From contig CAZTBG010000006.1 of NCBI GenBank assembly GCA_964611805.1, forward strand, positions 1-53,212: 53,212 nucleotides of DNA, given 5' to 3'. Both the position numbers and the translations under genes were made by a program. Each line of letters starts with the position of its first letter. The first letter of the stretch is position 1. Of this stretch, positions 15,130-23,493 are shown one piece after another. This DNA is from W589 sp964611805 (GTDB lineage: Bacteria > Chloroflexota > Dehalococcoidia > Dehalococcoidales > Fen-1064). The notes below the pieces were generated by a model. It worked only from the letters and a program-made list of their open reading frames with translations, did no database searches and had not been told where the DNA came from.

Positions 15130-15159
15130 TTGACACGAGTACCCTCGGCTAACTAAAAT
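15130..15159 (+). promoter_or_regulatory. Promoter of rpsU-yqeY
   Basis: TTGACA (15130-15135), an 18-bp spacer and TAAAAT (15154-15159) form a strong sigma-70-type promoter. Transcription would start near 15166, just before the hairpin at 15175. Confidence 0.7.
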
Positions 15160-15174
15160 GGTTCCTTGTGGGGG

Positions 15175-15232
15175 CGGCTATCGACCATCGGTCGATAGCC
15201 GTAAAATGCCACCGATGAAGGAGGTCGATGGT
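15175..15232 (+). promoter_or_regulatory. Structured 5' leader of rpsU, possible translational switch
   Basis: CGGCTATCGACC (15175-15186) and GGTCGATAGCCG (15190-15201) form a perfect 12-bp hairpin with a 3-base loop. ACCATCG at its apex (15184-15190) is complementary to CGATGGT (15226-15232), directly after the Shine-Dalgarno AAGGAGG (15218-15224). The leader could therefore switch between a free and a masked initiation region. Autoregulation by S21 is a reasonable guess, since ribosomal proteins often bind their own leaders, but no known S21 leader was matched. Confidence 0.5.
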
Positions 15233-15234
15233 AG

Positions 15235-15426
15235 GTGGCCAATGTAGTTTCGGGTGAGAATGAGAGCTTCGAGAGCCTGCTAAAACGTTTCACCAGAAAG
15301 GTACAGCAGGACGGCATTCTATCAGAGATACGTCATCGAGAGTACTTTGAGAAGCCCAGTGTCAAGCGTAAGCGTAAAGCGGCTGCCAAAAGGCGCAAGA
15401 GTGCCCGGGCACAGAGAAAGCGGTAG
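15235..15426 (+). CDS. rpsU: 30S ribosomal protein S21
   Basis: The 63-residue, very basic protein has the S21 pattern FESLLKRFTRKVQQDGILSEIRHREYFEKPSVKRKRK and a Lys/Arg-rich tail ending ARAQRKR. S21 binds the 30S platform near the 3' end of 16S rRNA and helps messenger start-site recognition. Start is a GTG at 15235, ten bases after AAGGAGG. It has a strong promoter and a hairpin leader, and is followed 18 bases later by the GatB/YqeY-domain gene, the usual neighbour of rpsU in many bacteria. Confidence 0.95.
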   Translation: MANVVSGENESFESLLKRFTRKVQQDGILSEIRHREYFEKPSVKRKRKAAAKRRKSARAQRKR

Positions 15427-15444
15427 TAGAACTGGCAGGATAAA

Positions 15445-15897
15445 GTGGAAGCATCACTCAAAGAAAAATTAGCCGGCGACCTCAAGCAGGCGATGAAGAG
15501 TGGTGATGTCACGAGGCGTAACGTAATTCGTCTGGTGATGTCCGCCATTAAGAATGCGGAAATAGCCAAGCGCAGTGAACTTGAAGAGGCCGATGTCATT
15601 GGTGTGATTGCCAAGGAGGCACGTCAGCGTCAGGAGAGCATTGACGCCTTCAAGCTGGGCAACCGTCAGGACCTGGTAGCCCAGGAAGAAGCGGAGCTGG
15701 TTATCATCCAGGAGTATCTGCCTCAGCAAGCCAGCCGTGAGGATATTGTGGCAGCGGCCCGGCAGATTATTGCCGATGTTGGCGCCGAGGGGCCACGTGA
15801 CAAAGGTAAGGTCATGCCCCGGCTCATTGCCCAGTTCAAGGGCAAGGCTGACGGACGAGAGATAAACGACATCGTCACCGAACTGCTCTCTTCTTAG
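15445..15897 (+). CDS. yqeY: GatB/YqeY-domain protein
   Basis: The 150-residue protein starts at a GTG and matches YqeY throughout: SLKEKLAGDLKQAMKSGDVTRRNVIRLVMSAIKNAEIAK, 'RQESIDAFKLGNRQDLVAQEEAELVIIQEYLP', then a C-terminal helical domain. The C-terminal part is the tRNA-binding fold shared with the GatB subunit of tRNA amidotransferase. Stand-alone YqeY proteins are thought to act on or near charged tRNA, but their exact role is not settled. It follows rpsU closely and shares its promoter. Confidence 0.93.
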   Translation: MEASLKEKLAGDLKQAMKSGDVTRRNVIRLVMSAIKNAEIAKRSELEEADVIGVIAKEARQRQESIDAFKLGNRQDLVAQEEAELVIIQEYLPQQASREDIVAAARQIIADVGAEGPRDKGKVMPRLIAQFKGKADGREINDIVTELLSS

Positions 15898-15966
15898 ATA
15901 TATTCGCCCGTCTTCAATTAGTATAGGCCATCTTCGAATTTCCAGTCATCGGGATTGTTTTAAAGC

Positions 15967-16434
15967 ATGGCTCAAGAACTACCAATTAGATGTTATATTG
16001 TCTCGTCGTTTCTGCTCAAGAAAGACAACGATAACTATCGTGTGCTCCTTCTAAAGCGGAAGCAGACTATTCAGGGGGCATGGGCTGGGGTTGGCGGTAG
16101 GATAGAAGAAGGTGAGAAGGCATGGCAAGCCGTCTTGAGGGAGATAAAGGAGGAGACCGGACTTACTCCCGAGAAACTCTACTCTGCTGATACCTGTGAG
16201 CAGTTCTTTGGAATAGATAGGGATTCAATCTTGATTGCCCCGGTTTTCGTGGCGTATGTATCGGACAATGCCGCGGTTACAATTAACGAAGAGCACAGCG
16301 AGTTCGGGTGGTTTACTCTTGAAGAAGCAATACTCAAGGTATCATTTCCAGAACAAAGGCGGATACTAAGACAAATTCAAGAAGAGTTCGTTCAACGCCA
16401 GCCGGTGGAGTGGCTGTTAATCGATATCGATTAA
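15967..16434 (+). CDS. Nudix hydrolase
   Basis: The 155-residue protein carries a full Nudix box, GGRIEEGEKAWQAVLREIKEETGL (Gly, Glu, REIxEExG pattern with all metal-binding Glu present), between strand-rich flanks. Such enzymes cleave nucleoside diphosphates linked to another group; the substrate cannot be read from the sequence. The N-terminal part (IVSSFLLKKDNDNYRVLLLKRKQ) is typical of MutT/8-oxo-dGTPase-like members that tolerate many substrates. It stands alone with moderate AT content and has no strong ribosome site. Confidence 0.88.
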   Translation: MAQELPIRCYIVSSFLLKKDNDNYRVLLLKRKQTIQGAWAGVGGRIEEGEKAWQAVLREIKEETGLTPEKLYSADTCEQFFGIDRDSILIAPVFVAYVSDNAAVTINEEHSEFGWFTLEEAILKVSFPEQRRILRQIQEEFVQRQPVEWLLIDID

Positions 16435-16509
16435 CACACAGAAAAACTACCGTTCTATTTTATCGCAGGCTAGATGTCGGGTTATGTACCGAAAACCACT
16501 CAGTGAATT

Positions 16510-17280
16510 ATGCATTATAAAGAACGTTCAGGTACCCCGCGCACTTTTAACGACCTGCCGCAGGATGTCCAGAGAGTATGCACGGCGTTGCGGGATGGAC
16601 TAAAAGCGGTGCTGGGTAGCAATCTCTACGGAATTTATCTATACGGCGCTGTGGTCTTCCCCGAAATGAAGGATATCCACGACATCGACTTTCATGCTGT
16701 TGTGGAAAGACCGCTAACAGTGCGTGAGAGCGAAGAGATTCGGCGGTTACACAAAGAGCTTGCTGATGAGTACCCTGTAGTTGGTGACGACCTCGATGGT
16801 TGGTACATTATGCTGGATGATGCGCAGCAAGTATCACCACCCAGGCATCAAGTATATCCAGATTTATTCGATAACTCATGGGCGCTTCATCGGGCACACA
16901 TAAAGGCTGGTTATCGCATCGTTCTCTGTGGTCCGGAACCCGAACAGGTCTTCCCCGTGCCAACATGGCCAGAGCTGACGGCTGCCCTTGAAGCTGAACG
17001 AAGATTTATCGAGACGCATCTCACTGAATACCCGGACTACTGTGTCTTAAACCTCTGCCGGTTGCTTTATAGCTACAGGACGAAAGATGTCGTCATTTCT
17101 AAATACACTGCGGCTAAGTGGGCGCTTGATAACTACACCACCTGGAGGCATCTTATTGAAGCAGCTCTTCGGTCGTATGCTAGAGAGGCGAGAGAAGAAG
17201 ATAGGCGGTTGCTTGAAACGGAAACAGAGCGGTTCTATCAGTTTGTCTTTAACCTGACTGAAGAAATCGAGAAAGGGTAA
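16510..17280 (+). CDS. Aminoglycoside nucleotidyltransferase-like protein (AadA/DUF4111 type)
   Basis: Residues 30-110 form a nucleotidyltransferase palm with LYGIYLYGAVVFPEMKDIHDIDFHAVVE: the metal-binding DxD (D-I-D) is present, but the usual Gly-Ser of the family is Gly-Ala. Residues about 130-256 form a C-terminal helical domain like DUF4111 in ANT(3'')/AadA enzymes, with 'CRLLYSYRTKDVVISKYTAAKWAL' corresponding to the conserved 'TR..Y...G...SK..A..WAL' region. It may transfer AMP to an antibiotic or small alcohol. Since Gly-Ser is normally important, activity is uncertain. It lies alone between the Nudix and purine genes. Confidence 0.72.
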   Translation: MHYKERSGTPRTFNDLPQDVQRVCTALRDGLKAVLGSNLYGIYLYGAVVFPEMKDIHDIDFHAVVERPLTVRESEEIRRLHKELADEYPVVGDDLDGWYIMLDDAQQVSPPRHQVYPDLFDNSWALHRAHIKAGYRIVLCGPEPEQVFPVPTWPELTAALEAERRFIETHLTEYPDYCVLNLCRLLYSYRTKDVVISKYTAAKWALDNYTTWRHLIEAALRSYAREAREEDRRLLETETERFYQFVFNLTEEIEKG

Positions 17281-17409
17281 GTATCCAATCGGCCTCCGGA
17301 CCAGCTATCGAAAAACCGCTGGAAATTGCCCAATCTTCCTCCAGAAATCTCTTGGCGTCTGCCCCGTTTTTTGATATGATTAAGTTGGCTGATATAGGAC
17401 GACTGATTA

Positions 17410-20343
17410 ATGCACCGAGTCGAAGTCCGACTCAAAAGTCATCTGCCCGATGCCCGGGGGGCGGGCCTGGTAAAGGACATCCGGGACCTCGGTATAACAA
17501 CAGTCTCAGATGTCCGTGTCATTGATATATACTGGCTGGATGCCGAACTTTCCTCTGATAACCTGGACCTGATATGCCGCCGTCTCCTGGCGGACCCGGT
17601 GATTCAGGACTACCGCTGTGATTCCGCAATTTCCGCCGATGCTGATTCTTCCTCTAATCGCAGCGTGGTCGAGGCAACCTATAATCCCGGTGTTATGGAC
17701 CCGGTTGAAGGGACGGTGATGAAGGCGGTCCGCGACCTGGGGATTAATGACGTCCGGGCAGTCAAGACAGCGAAACGTTATCTCATCGAAGGCCAGCTCA
17801 ATACTGAGCAACTGGAGAGTATCTGTGGAAAGCTGCTGGTGAATCCCATTGTTGAGCATATCGTTGGGCCGGACACGGTCCCGTTTTCTGAACATCCACA
17901 GTACCATTTCCGGTTAAACCACTACAACATCATTGATACGGATGGCTCCGGACTTGCAGAGGTACGTAAAGACTTCAGCTTTTCCGAGCCTGAATTACAG
18001 GCAATCATCGGCTATTTCCGTGAGCAGGGCAGAAACCCCACAGATATCGAGCTGGAAACACTGTTCCAGACCTGGTCGGAACACTGCGTCCACAAGACCT
18101 TCAAAGGTAAGCTTTCTTTGTCCGGAGTAGGCATTGATAACTTACTAGAGAGTTCTCTCGCCAAGATTGGCCAGGTAGTTCAATGGGAAGGACTCTGGGT
18201 AAAGATAGATAACTTGCTCAAAAGTACTATTATGAGGGCAACCCAAGAGCTGGCTAAACCCTGGTGCCTCTCTGTTTTCATGGATAATGCCGGTGTTATT
18301 GAATTTGATGAGAAATGGGCGCTCTGTTTTAAGGTGGAGACGCATAACCACCCGTCGGCGGTTGAGCCGTATGGTGGAGCGGCCACCGGAATCGGTGGGG
18401 TGGTGCGTGACCCGCTCGGTACCGGTCTTGGTTCCAAGCCGATACTCAATACGGACGTTTTCTGCTTTGCCCCGCCGGACTTCCCTCACGAAAAGCTTCC
18501 CAAGGGTGTGCTGCACCCCCGCCGCATCTTCAAGGGTGTCCGGGCCGGGGTGGCTGATTATGCCAACCGACTGGGCATACCCACCCTGAACGGGGCGATA
18601 CTCTTCGACGAACGCTATCTGGCTAACCCCCTTGTCTACTGTGGGACGCTGGGGCTGATACCCGGCGAGCTTTCCCGGAGAGGCCAGCAGCGGGCGGGCG
18701 ACCTGGTGGTGGTGTTTGGTGGCCGGACCGGGCGTGACGGGATACATGGGGTGACCTTTGCCTCGGAGCAGCTCACTGAGGAATCAAGCACGCTGTCTTT
18801 CACCTCTGTCCAGATTGGCAACCCGATAGTCGAGAAAAAGGTAATCGACGTTCTTCTCCAGGCTAGGGACCGCGGGCTGTACCGCCGCATAACCGACTGC
18901 GGCGGTGGCGGGCTTTCCTCGGCGGTCGGTGAGATGGCTGCCGATACCGGGGTACGGATTGACCTGGAGAAGGTGCCGCTGAAATACGCCGGGTTGACCT
19001 ACTCCGAGATTTGGGTCTCTGAGTCCCAGGAGAGGATGCTCATCGCCGTTCCACCCGATTGTATTGATGAGCTGATGGCACTCTTTGACAGTGAAAATGT
19101 TGAGGCGGCTGTCATCGGTGAGTTCACCGGCGACCGGCATCTCCGGCTCTTCTATCACGGAGAGCTGGTGGGCGACCTGAGCATGGAGTTTCTCCACGAG
19201 GGGCTGCCCCAGATGAATATGGAGGCGGTCTGGCAGCCCCCACACCATGCCGAGCCTGATTTCGCTTCACCCGATGACCTCGGTAGAGACCTGATGGAGG
19301 TGCTCGGTACCTGGAACGTGTGCAGCAAAGAGTGGGTCATCCGCCAGTATGACCATGAGGTACAGGGGGGCAGTGTCCTCAAACCACTGGTTGGCGTAAA
19401 TAGCGATGGCCCCGGTGACGCTGCCATCATTCGACCGGTGCTGGACTCTGACAGGGGAGTGATTGTCTCCAACGGCATCAACCCTAAATACAGCGATATT
19501 GACCCCTACTGGATGGCAGCCTCGGCCATTGATGAAGCCCTGCGGCAGATTATTGCCGTCGGGGGAGACCTGGATCGGGTTGCCCTGCTCGATAACTTCT
19601 GCTGGGGTGATACCCGCCGACCGGAGATGCTCGGTGCCCTGGTCCGGGCAGCCCAGGCGTGCCACGATATCGCTCTAGTCTACGGGACGCCTTTTATATC
19701 CGGAAAAGACAGCCTCAACAATGAGTTCGAGTATGAGGGTAATGTAATCGCCATCCCGCACACGTTGCTGATTTCGGCAATCGGTATCATGGCGGATGTC
19801 AACCGCGCTGTGTCGATGGACCTGAAACAGGCTGGCGACCTGATATATGTGGTCGGGGAGACCTGGAATGAGCTGGGTGGCTCTGCTTACCTGTCAACCC
19901 GTAACCTCGTTGGGAACGGTGTCCCCAGGGTGGATGCCCCTAGAGCTAAAATCCTGATGGATAATCTCAGTGCCGCCACCTGGAAGAACCTGGTGCGTGC
20001 CTGCCACGATTGTAGTGATGGTGGTCTCGGTGTGGCGATTGCCGAGATGGCCTTCGCCGGTGGGCTGGGAGTAGCTGTCCATCTGGAGCAGGTGCCGCTC
20101 GGTGAGCCGATTGACCGTGATGACTTCGTGCTGTTCTCCGAGTCAAACAGCCGCTTTCTTGTTGAGGTAGCCCCGGAGGACCGGGAGGAATTCGAGAAGA
20201 CAATGGGCGATACCAGATGGGCTTTCGTCGGTGAGGTAACGGGTTCCGGAGTGCTGGAGGTCTACGGACAGGATGGCCGCCGGATTGTTAATGAGTCCCT
20301 CGCTGACTTGAAAGAGGCCTGGCAGAGTCCTCTTCGGTGGTGA
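17410..20343 (+). CDS. purL: Phosphoribosylformylglycinamidine synthase, PurS-PurS-PurL fusion
   Basis: The 977-residue protein begins with two tandem PurS-like domains (about 1-75 and 85-155; each has a beta strand, helix and a D-P-V-I/N-P-I-V end) joined to a full PurL (about 185-977). PurL signatures include TWSEHCVHKTFKG, ETHNHPSAVEPYGGAATGIGG, DCGGGGLSSAVGEMA and the late HDCSDGGLGVAIAEMA. The enzyme makes FGAM from FGAR, ATP and glutamine in purine synthesis. The glutaminase partner PurQ lies downstream, with one DUF3795 gene in between. Small bacterial PurL normally uses separate PurS; here two copies are built in. The start at ATG 17410 follows a weak ribosome site. Confidence 0.93.
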   Translation: MHRVEVRLKSHLPDARGAGLVKDIRDLGITTVSDVRVIDIYWLDAELSSDNLDLICRRLLADPVIQDYRCDSAISADADSSSNRSVVEATYNPGVMDPVEGTVMKAVRDLGINDVRAVKTAKRYLIEGQLNTEQLESICGKLLVNPIVEHIVGPDTVPFSEHPQYHFRLNHYNIIDTDGSGLAEVRKDFSFSEPELQAIIGYFREQGRNPTDIELETLFQTWSEHCVHKTFKGKLSLSGVGIDNLLESSLAKIGQVVQWEGLWVKIDNLLKSTIMRATQELAKPWCLSVFMDNAGVIEFDEKWALCFKVETHNHPSAVEPYGGAATGIGGVVRDPLGTGLGSKPILNTDVFCFAPPDFPHEKLPKGVLHPRRIFKGVRAGVADYANRLGIPTLNGAILFDERYLANPLVYCGTLGLIPGELSRRGQQRAGDLVVVFGGRTGRDGIHGVTFASEQLTEESSTLSFTSVQIGNPIVEKKVIDVLLQARDRGLYRRITDCGGGGLSSAVGEMAADTGVRIDLEKVPLKYAGLTYSEIWVSESQERMLIAVPPDCIDELMALFDSENVEAAVIGEFTGDRHLRLFYHGELVGDLSMEFLHEGLPQMNMEAVWQPPHHAEPDFASPDDLGRDLMEVLGTWNVCSKEWVIRQYDHEVQGGSVLKPLVGVNSDGPGDAAIIRPVLDSDRGVIVSNGINPKYSDIDPYWMAASAIDEALRQIIAVGGDLDRVALLDNFCWGDTRRPEMLGALVRAAQACHDIALVYGTPFISGKDSLNNEFEYEGNVIAIPHTLLISAIGIMADVNRAVSMDLKQAGDLIYVVGETWNELGGSAYLSTRNLVGNGVPRVDAPRAKILMDNLSAATWKNLVRACHDCSDGGLGVAIAEMAFAGGLGVAVHLEQVPLGEPIDRDDFVLFSESNSRFLVEVAPEDREEFEKTMGDTRWAFVGEVTGSGVLEVYGQDGRRIVNESLADLKEAWQSPLRW

Positions 20344-20345
20344 CA

Positions 20346-20798
20346 ATGGGCGAACAGGATATTGAACTAACTGCATATTGCGGACTGTACTGCGGGGATT
20401 GCATCCGCTACAAAAGCAGAGCGGCTGACGTAGCTCAGGACATGCTGGCAGAATTAGAAAATACGGATTGGGGCAAATATGCTGAAATGTCTACTGATGA
20501 GGCCTTTAAGCATTACCAGTCATGCCAGGCTGTTTTGGGAGCAATCGTAAGGCGAAAGTGTAATGAGCCCTGTCGAGTAGGCGGCGGGTGTCCAACCTTC
20601 TCCTGCCGTATTATTGAGTGCTGCCATAAAAAGGGATTAGAGGGTTGCTGGGAATGCGGGGAGTTTGAAGAATGTTCGGAGTTTGATTTCTTAAAGCCGT
20701 TACACGGTGATGCCTCTTTACAAAATTTGAAAAAGATTAAAGAGTTAGGACTGAATGATTGGGTTCAGCAAAGATATAAATTCTATGTCTGGCAATAG
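20346..20798 (+). CDS. DUF3795 Cys-rich protein inside the purine operon
   Basis: The 150-residue product shows the DUF3795 pattern: CGLYCGDCIRYKS near the N terminus, then CNEPCRVGGGCPTFSCRIIECCHKKGLEGCWECGEFEEC. The many cysteines suggest metal or cluster binding; the function of the family is unknown. It begins 3 bases after the purL stop and ends 30 bases before purQ, so it is co-transcribed with both. Its base composition is more AT-rich than purL and purQ, which suggests later insertion into the operon. No direct role in purine synthesis is known. Confidence 0.85.
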   Translation: MGEQDIELTAYCGLYCGDCIRYKSRAADVAQDMLAELENTDWGKYAEMSTDEAFKHYQSCQAVLGAIVRRKCNEPCRVGGGCPTFSCRIIECCHKKGLEGCWECGEFEECSEFDFLKPLHGDASLQNLKKIKELGLNDWVQQRYKFYVWQ

Positions 20799-20828
20799 TG
20801 GGTAGGGTTCTCGTAGGCGGTATATAAG

Positions 20829-21590
20829 ATGAGCAAGGTCAGAGTACTGGTACTGCGTGCCCCGGGCACAAACTGTGATGTGGAGACGGTGTTTGCCTTC
20901 GAGCAGGCGGGGGCAGTAGCCACCCGTGTACACATCAACCAGCTCGTCCACGGTCACGAGCGTCTGTCCGACTATCAGATACTGGTGGTGCCCGGCGGCT
21001 TTACCTATGGCGATGATATCTCTGCGGGCAGGGTGCTCGCCAATGAGTTCAGAATGGTGCTTGGTGAGGATGTGCCACGCTTTATTGAGGGCGGTGGGCT
21101 GATTCTGGGTATCTGCAACGGCTTTCAGGTGCTGGTGAAGGCTGGCATTTTAGCGGTCAATGGTGGCTCGATACCACTGACATTAACGGACAACGATTCC
21201 GGCAGGTTCGAGTGCCGGTGGGTACACCTGGCGGCGAACAGCACAAGCCCCTGTGTCTTTACCAAGGGAATTGATCGCATGTCTCTTCCAGTGGCCCACG
21301 CCGAGGGCAAGGTGGTCGCTGATGGGACTGTGCCGGAGGTAAATATCGCCCTCCGCTACACTGATGAGCAGGGTAACTGCGGGGCTGGTTATCCGCACAA
21401 CCCCAATGGCTCGGTGGAGGACATTGCCGGTATGTGCGATGACACCGGGCGTGTATTTGCCCTGATGCCTCATCCGGAGCGTTTCATCCGTGGCACCCAG
21501 CACCCCCTGTGGACGCGTCGTAGTATCGGGGAGCGTGGCGATGGCCTGCGTATATTCCAGAATGCCGTCAGGTGGGCTGAAAGTCTTTAA
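20829..21590 (+). CDS. purQ: Phosphoribosylformylglycinamidine synthase glutaminase subunit
   Basis: The 253-residue protein is a class-I glutamine amidotransferase. The nucleophile is C96 in LILGICNGFQVLV, and the His-Glu pair lies in LMPHPERF near the C terminus. The N terminus VRVLVLRAPGTNCDVETVFAFEQAG and the PGGFTYGDDISAG loop are PurQ hallmarks. It supplies ammonia to the PurS-PurS-PurL protein encoded upstream. The length is normal for bacterial PurQ, slightly long through a C-terminal part that matches archaeal and Thermotoga-type proteins. It is the last gene of this operon. Confidence 0.95.
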   Translation: MSKVRVLVLRAPGTNCDVETVFAFEQAGAVATRVHINQLVHGHERLSDYQILVVPGGFTYGDDISAGRVLANEFRMVLGEDVPRFIEGGGLILGICNGFQVLVKAGILAVNGGSIPLTLTDNDSGRFECRWVHLAANSTSPCVFTKGIDRMSLPVAHAEGKVVADGTVPEVNIALRYTDEQGNCGAGYPHNPNGSVEDIAGMCDDTGRVFALMPHPERFIRGTQHPLWTRRSIGERGDGLRIFQNAVRWAESL

Positions 21591-21647
21591 GTAGGCGTTA
21601 TTCATTTAGTCCTGACGGGGGGTAAGCCGGGTGTCTTACGTGGTTAT

Positions 21648-22673
21648 TTATTCCGCAGTGAAGCTCAGTACCTGGTCGCCGCTATAAAAAATCTCCAGCT
21701 TACCATCCTCAATTTGAAATCTTTCCGCTTGCCCCAGAGCAGATAGGTACTGCTCTTCCTGGTCCATTACCCCCTCCGGGTCCAGGCAGTACATCTCTGT
21801 TGAGCTAATCGAGTCGATGGTAATATTCTGTCCGTCAATTTCGTAGGAACCGGAGTATGAGTTGCAGCCCGCTGACCCATTTACCTCACCATGAGAGAAC
21901 CAGGCTGTTACCTCTGTGTCTTCGAGAACTGCCTGGGGGCTGTCCGGGTCACCATAGGATTCCAGCACCCATCTGGTGCCTTCTGGGGTGATAAAGGCCT
22001 GCCGGAGCATGTCCCACTTTACGTCCATGATTGCCGAGACAACCTCCCCCTTATCGACGGTAATGACTGCCTCGTGATGCGTAATCACCTGGGCAAGCAC
22101 CTCTCCCTCACGATTTCCATAGCCGGCATGGCGACTGTTAAACTCGAATGTAAACGCCCAGCAGAAGGGACACCTTAGTGTCATGGTATCGGTCAGTTCC
22201 AGGGTCTCCTCTATGCCGTCGTAGGCAAAGGTGGGGCTGTTCTTTACGAACTCCTCGGCGATGTCCCGGCTCCATTCCTCGGACATCTCCGCCAGCGGGC
22301 TGAGCTCGGTCACGGTGCCGTCTGGTTTCACCTCCCCCTTCCAGTGCCAGCCGCCATCAACGCTGGTTACGGTGGTGGTATAAATGACGCTCTCTGGAGC
22401 GACCACGGGAGCAGACACGGTGACCGTTAACCCGTCTGACGTGAACCGCGTGACTGATGACCCCACCAGTCCGCCGGGTGTGATATCTTCTTCCAGCCAA
22501 CGGAGACCAGTGTCCGGGACATTTTCGGGGTATTGCTCCCGCAGGTATTCAAGGGCAGTGTCTCGTGCCCCGGCGGCGTCCTTTACTTTCGGCCCGGCTG
22601 GTTCGCCGCCTTTACACGCCCCGAGTACCAGAAGGAGCACCATCACTACCACCAGCGGGTACTTCGCCTTCAA
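21648..22673 (-). CDS. META-domain lipoprotein
   Basis: The protein begins with a lipoprotein signal peptide (KYPLVVVMVLLLVLGAC, lipobox LGAC), so it is probably anchored to the outer face of the membrane. The middle (residues 30-220) has no recognised fold and includes RCPFCW, a possible redox pair. Residues about 230-341 form a META/HslJ-like domain, with EGTRWVLESYGDP at the start and GSAGCNSYSGSYEIDGQNITI at its centre. META domains occur in stress or motility-linked surface proteins; the molecular role is unknown. It is followed by no other gene on its strand until the small membrane genes upstream. Confidence 0.82.
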   Translation of the reverse strand: MKAKYPLVVVMVLLLVLGACKGGEPAGPKVKDAAGARDTALEYLREQYPENVPDTGLRWLEEDITPGGLVGSSVTRFTSDGLTVTVSAPVVAPESVIYTTTVTSVDGGWHWKGEVKPDGTVTELSPLAEMSEEWSRDIAEEFVKNSPTFAYDGIEETLELTDTMTLRCPFCWAFTFEFNSRHAGYGNREGEVLAQVITHHEAVITVDKGEVVSAIMDVKWDMLRQAFITPEGTRWVLESYGDPDSPQAVLEDTEVTAWFSHGEVNGSAGCNSYSGSYEIDGQNITIDSISSTEMYCLDPEGVMDQEEQYLSALGQAERFQIEDGKLEIFYSGDQVLSFTAE

Positions 22674-22711
22674 GACGATACCCTCCTATGTGAGTACAGC
22701 TTGCGCTGTTG

Positions 22712-22903
22712 CTACTTTTTTCGACGACCAACCGCAGCCAGCGGTGCCACCGCCAGCCAGAGGGTAATGGTTATTAACATTGCTGTAGCATAGCTTATAT
22801 CCGCCAATTCCACTTTCGGGGCAATCGCTCCCCAGAGTCCCCAGAGTATAAGCGAGCTGATAAAGAAACCGGGTATTGCTGCAAGTATCCTGAAATAACC
22901 CAT
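22712..22903 (-). CDS. Small two-helix membrane protein
   Basis: The product of 63 residues contains two hydrophobic segments (ILAAIPGFFISSLILWGLWGAI and AMLITITLWLAVAPLAAV) and ends GRRKK. The ATG at 22903 follows AGGAGGAAGG. It lies between the META lipoprotein and a DUF4870-like gene on the same strand, and may form an operon with them. No family or function is recognised. Confidence 0.6.
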   Translation of the reverse strand: MGYFRILAAIPGFFISSLILWGLWGAIAPKVELADISYATAMLITITLWLAVAPLAAVGRRKK

Positions 22904-22926
22904 CAATGTCCTTCCTCCTGATTGTA

Positions 22927-23259
22927 TTATTCACCTGCCCATTTCTCAGCCTGGTCACCCACCACAGGTAGCTTGTATTTCTCACCTTGGTAAGCCTTGA
23001 CCATCAAGATTACCCACAGTATGAACGCGATTGCTACTATAAGCCAGTTAAGGATGCGGTCAACGGGATATGGGAATAACCAGAAGAAAAAATAAACAAT
23101 ATTGATAATTCCGAAGACGATAATAGACTGTATCGCATGGAAACGGATAGACTTGTTATCCGGCTCAATCACGAGAAAGATGGTCCCGCTTATCCATCCC
23201 AGGACGTAACACAAGACCCCGGCAACATTCTCTTCAAGCCCGGTAGATGTTTTTACCAT
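22927..23259 (-). CDS. DUF4870-like integral membrane protein
   Basis: The 110-residue protein has three to four hydrophobic segments. It carries the DUF4870/Tic20-like pattern: ENVAGVLCYVLGWISGTIFLVIE, then FHAIQSIIVFGI, and finally an AYQGEKYKLPVVGDQAEK tail. Members are common small membrane proteins of unknown function. It starts at an ATG and is 23 bases upstream of the next small membrane protein on the same strand. Confidence 0.82.
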   Translation of the reverse strand: MVKTSTGLEENVAGVLCYVLGWISGTIFLVIEPDNKSIRFHAIQSIIVFGIINIVYFFFWLFPYPVDRILNWLIVAIAFILWVILMVKAYQGEKYKLPVVGDQAEKWAGE

Positions 23260-23385
23260 TTATTGGCAATATCCTTTCATTGGCACGGTCTTAACAGAAT
23301 ATATCAGGTTAATGTAAGTGTCAACCTGCTCTTTCAGGGGACTGTTTGGTTTTAGTTGCTACCGAGTGGAGAACAGTAGTAGTGT

Positions 23386-23465
23386 GTCATTGCGAGGGGG
23401 CTTTAGCCCCCGCGGCAATCTCATTTCTACACCTGATAAGATTGCTTCGTTTCACTCGCAATGAC
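23386..23465. repeat. Palindromic REP/MITE-like element
   Basis: GTCATTGCGAG (23386-23396) and CTCGCAATGAC (23455-23465) are perfect inverted ends. Inside lie GGCAATCT paired with AGATTGC, and a small GGGGGC-TTTA-GCCCCC hairpin (23396-23411). Elements with the end GTCATTGCGAG are widely scattered, non-coding intergenic repeats in many bacterial genomes. It falls in the gap between two minus-strand genes; no protein is encoded. Confidence 0.8.
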
Positions 23466-23493
23466 GAGACAACTGAATGCAGATAGAACCCTT

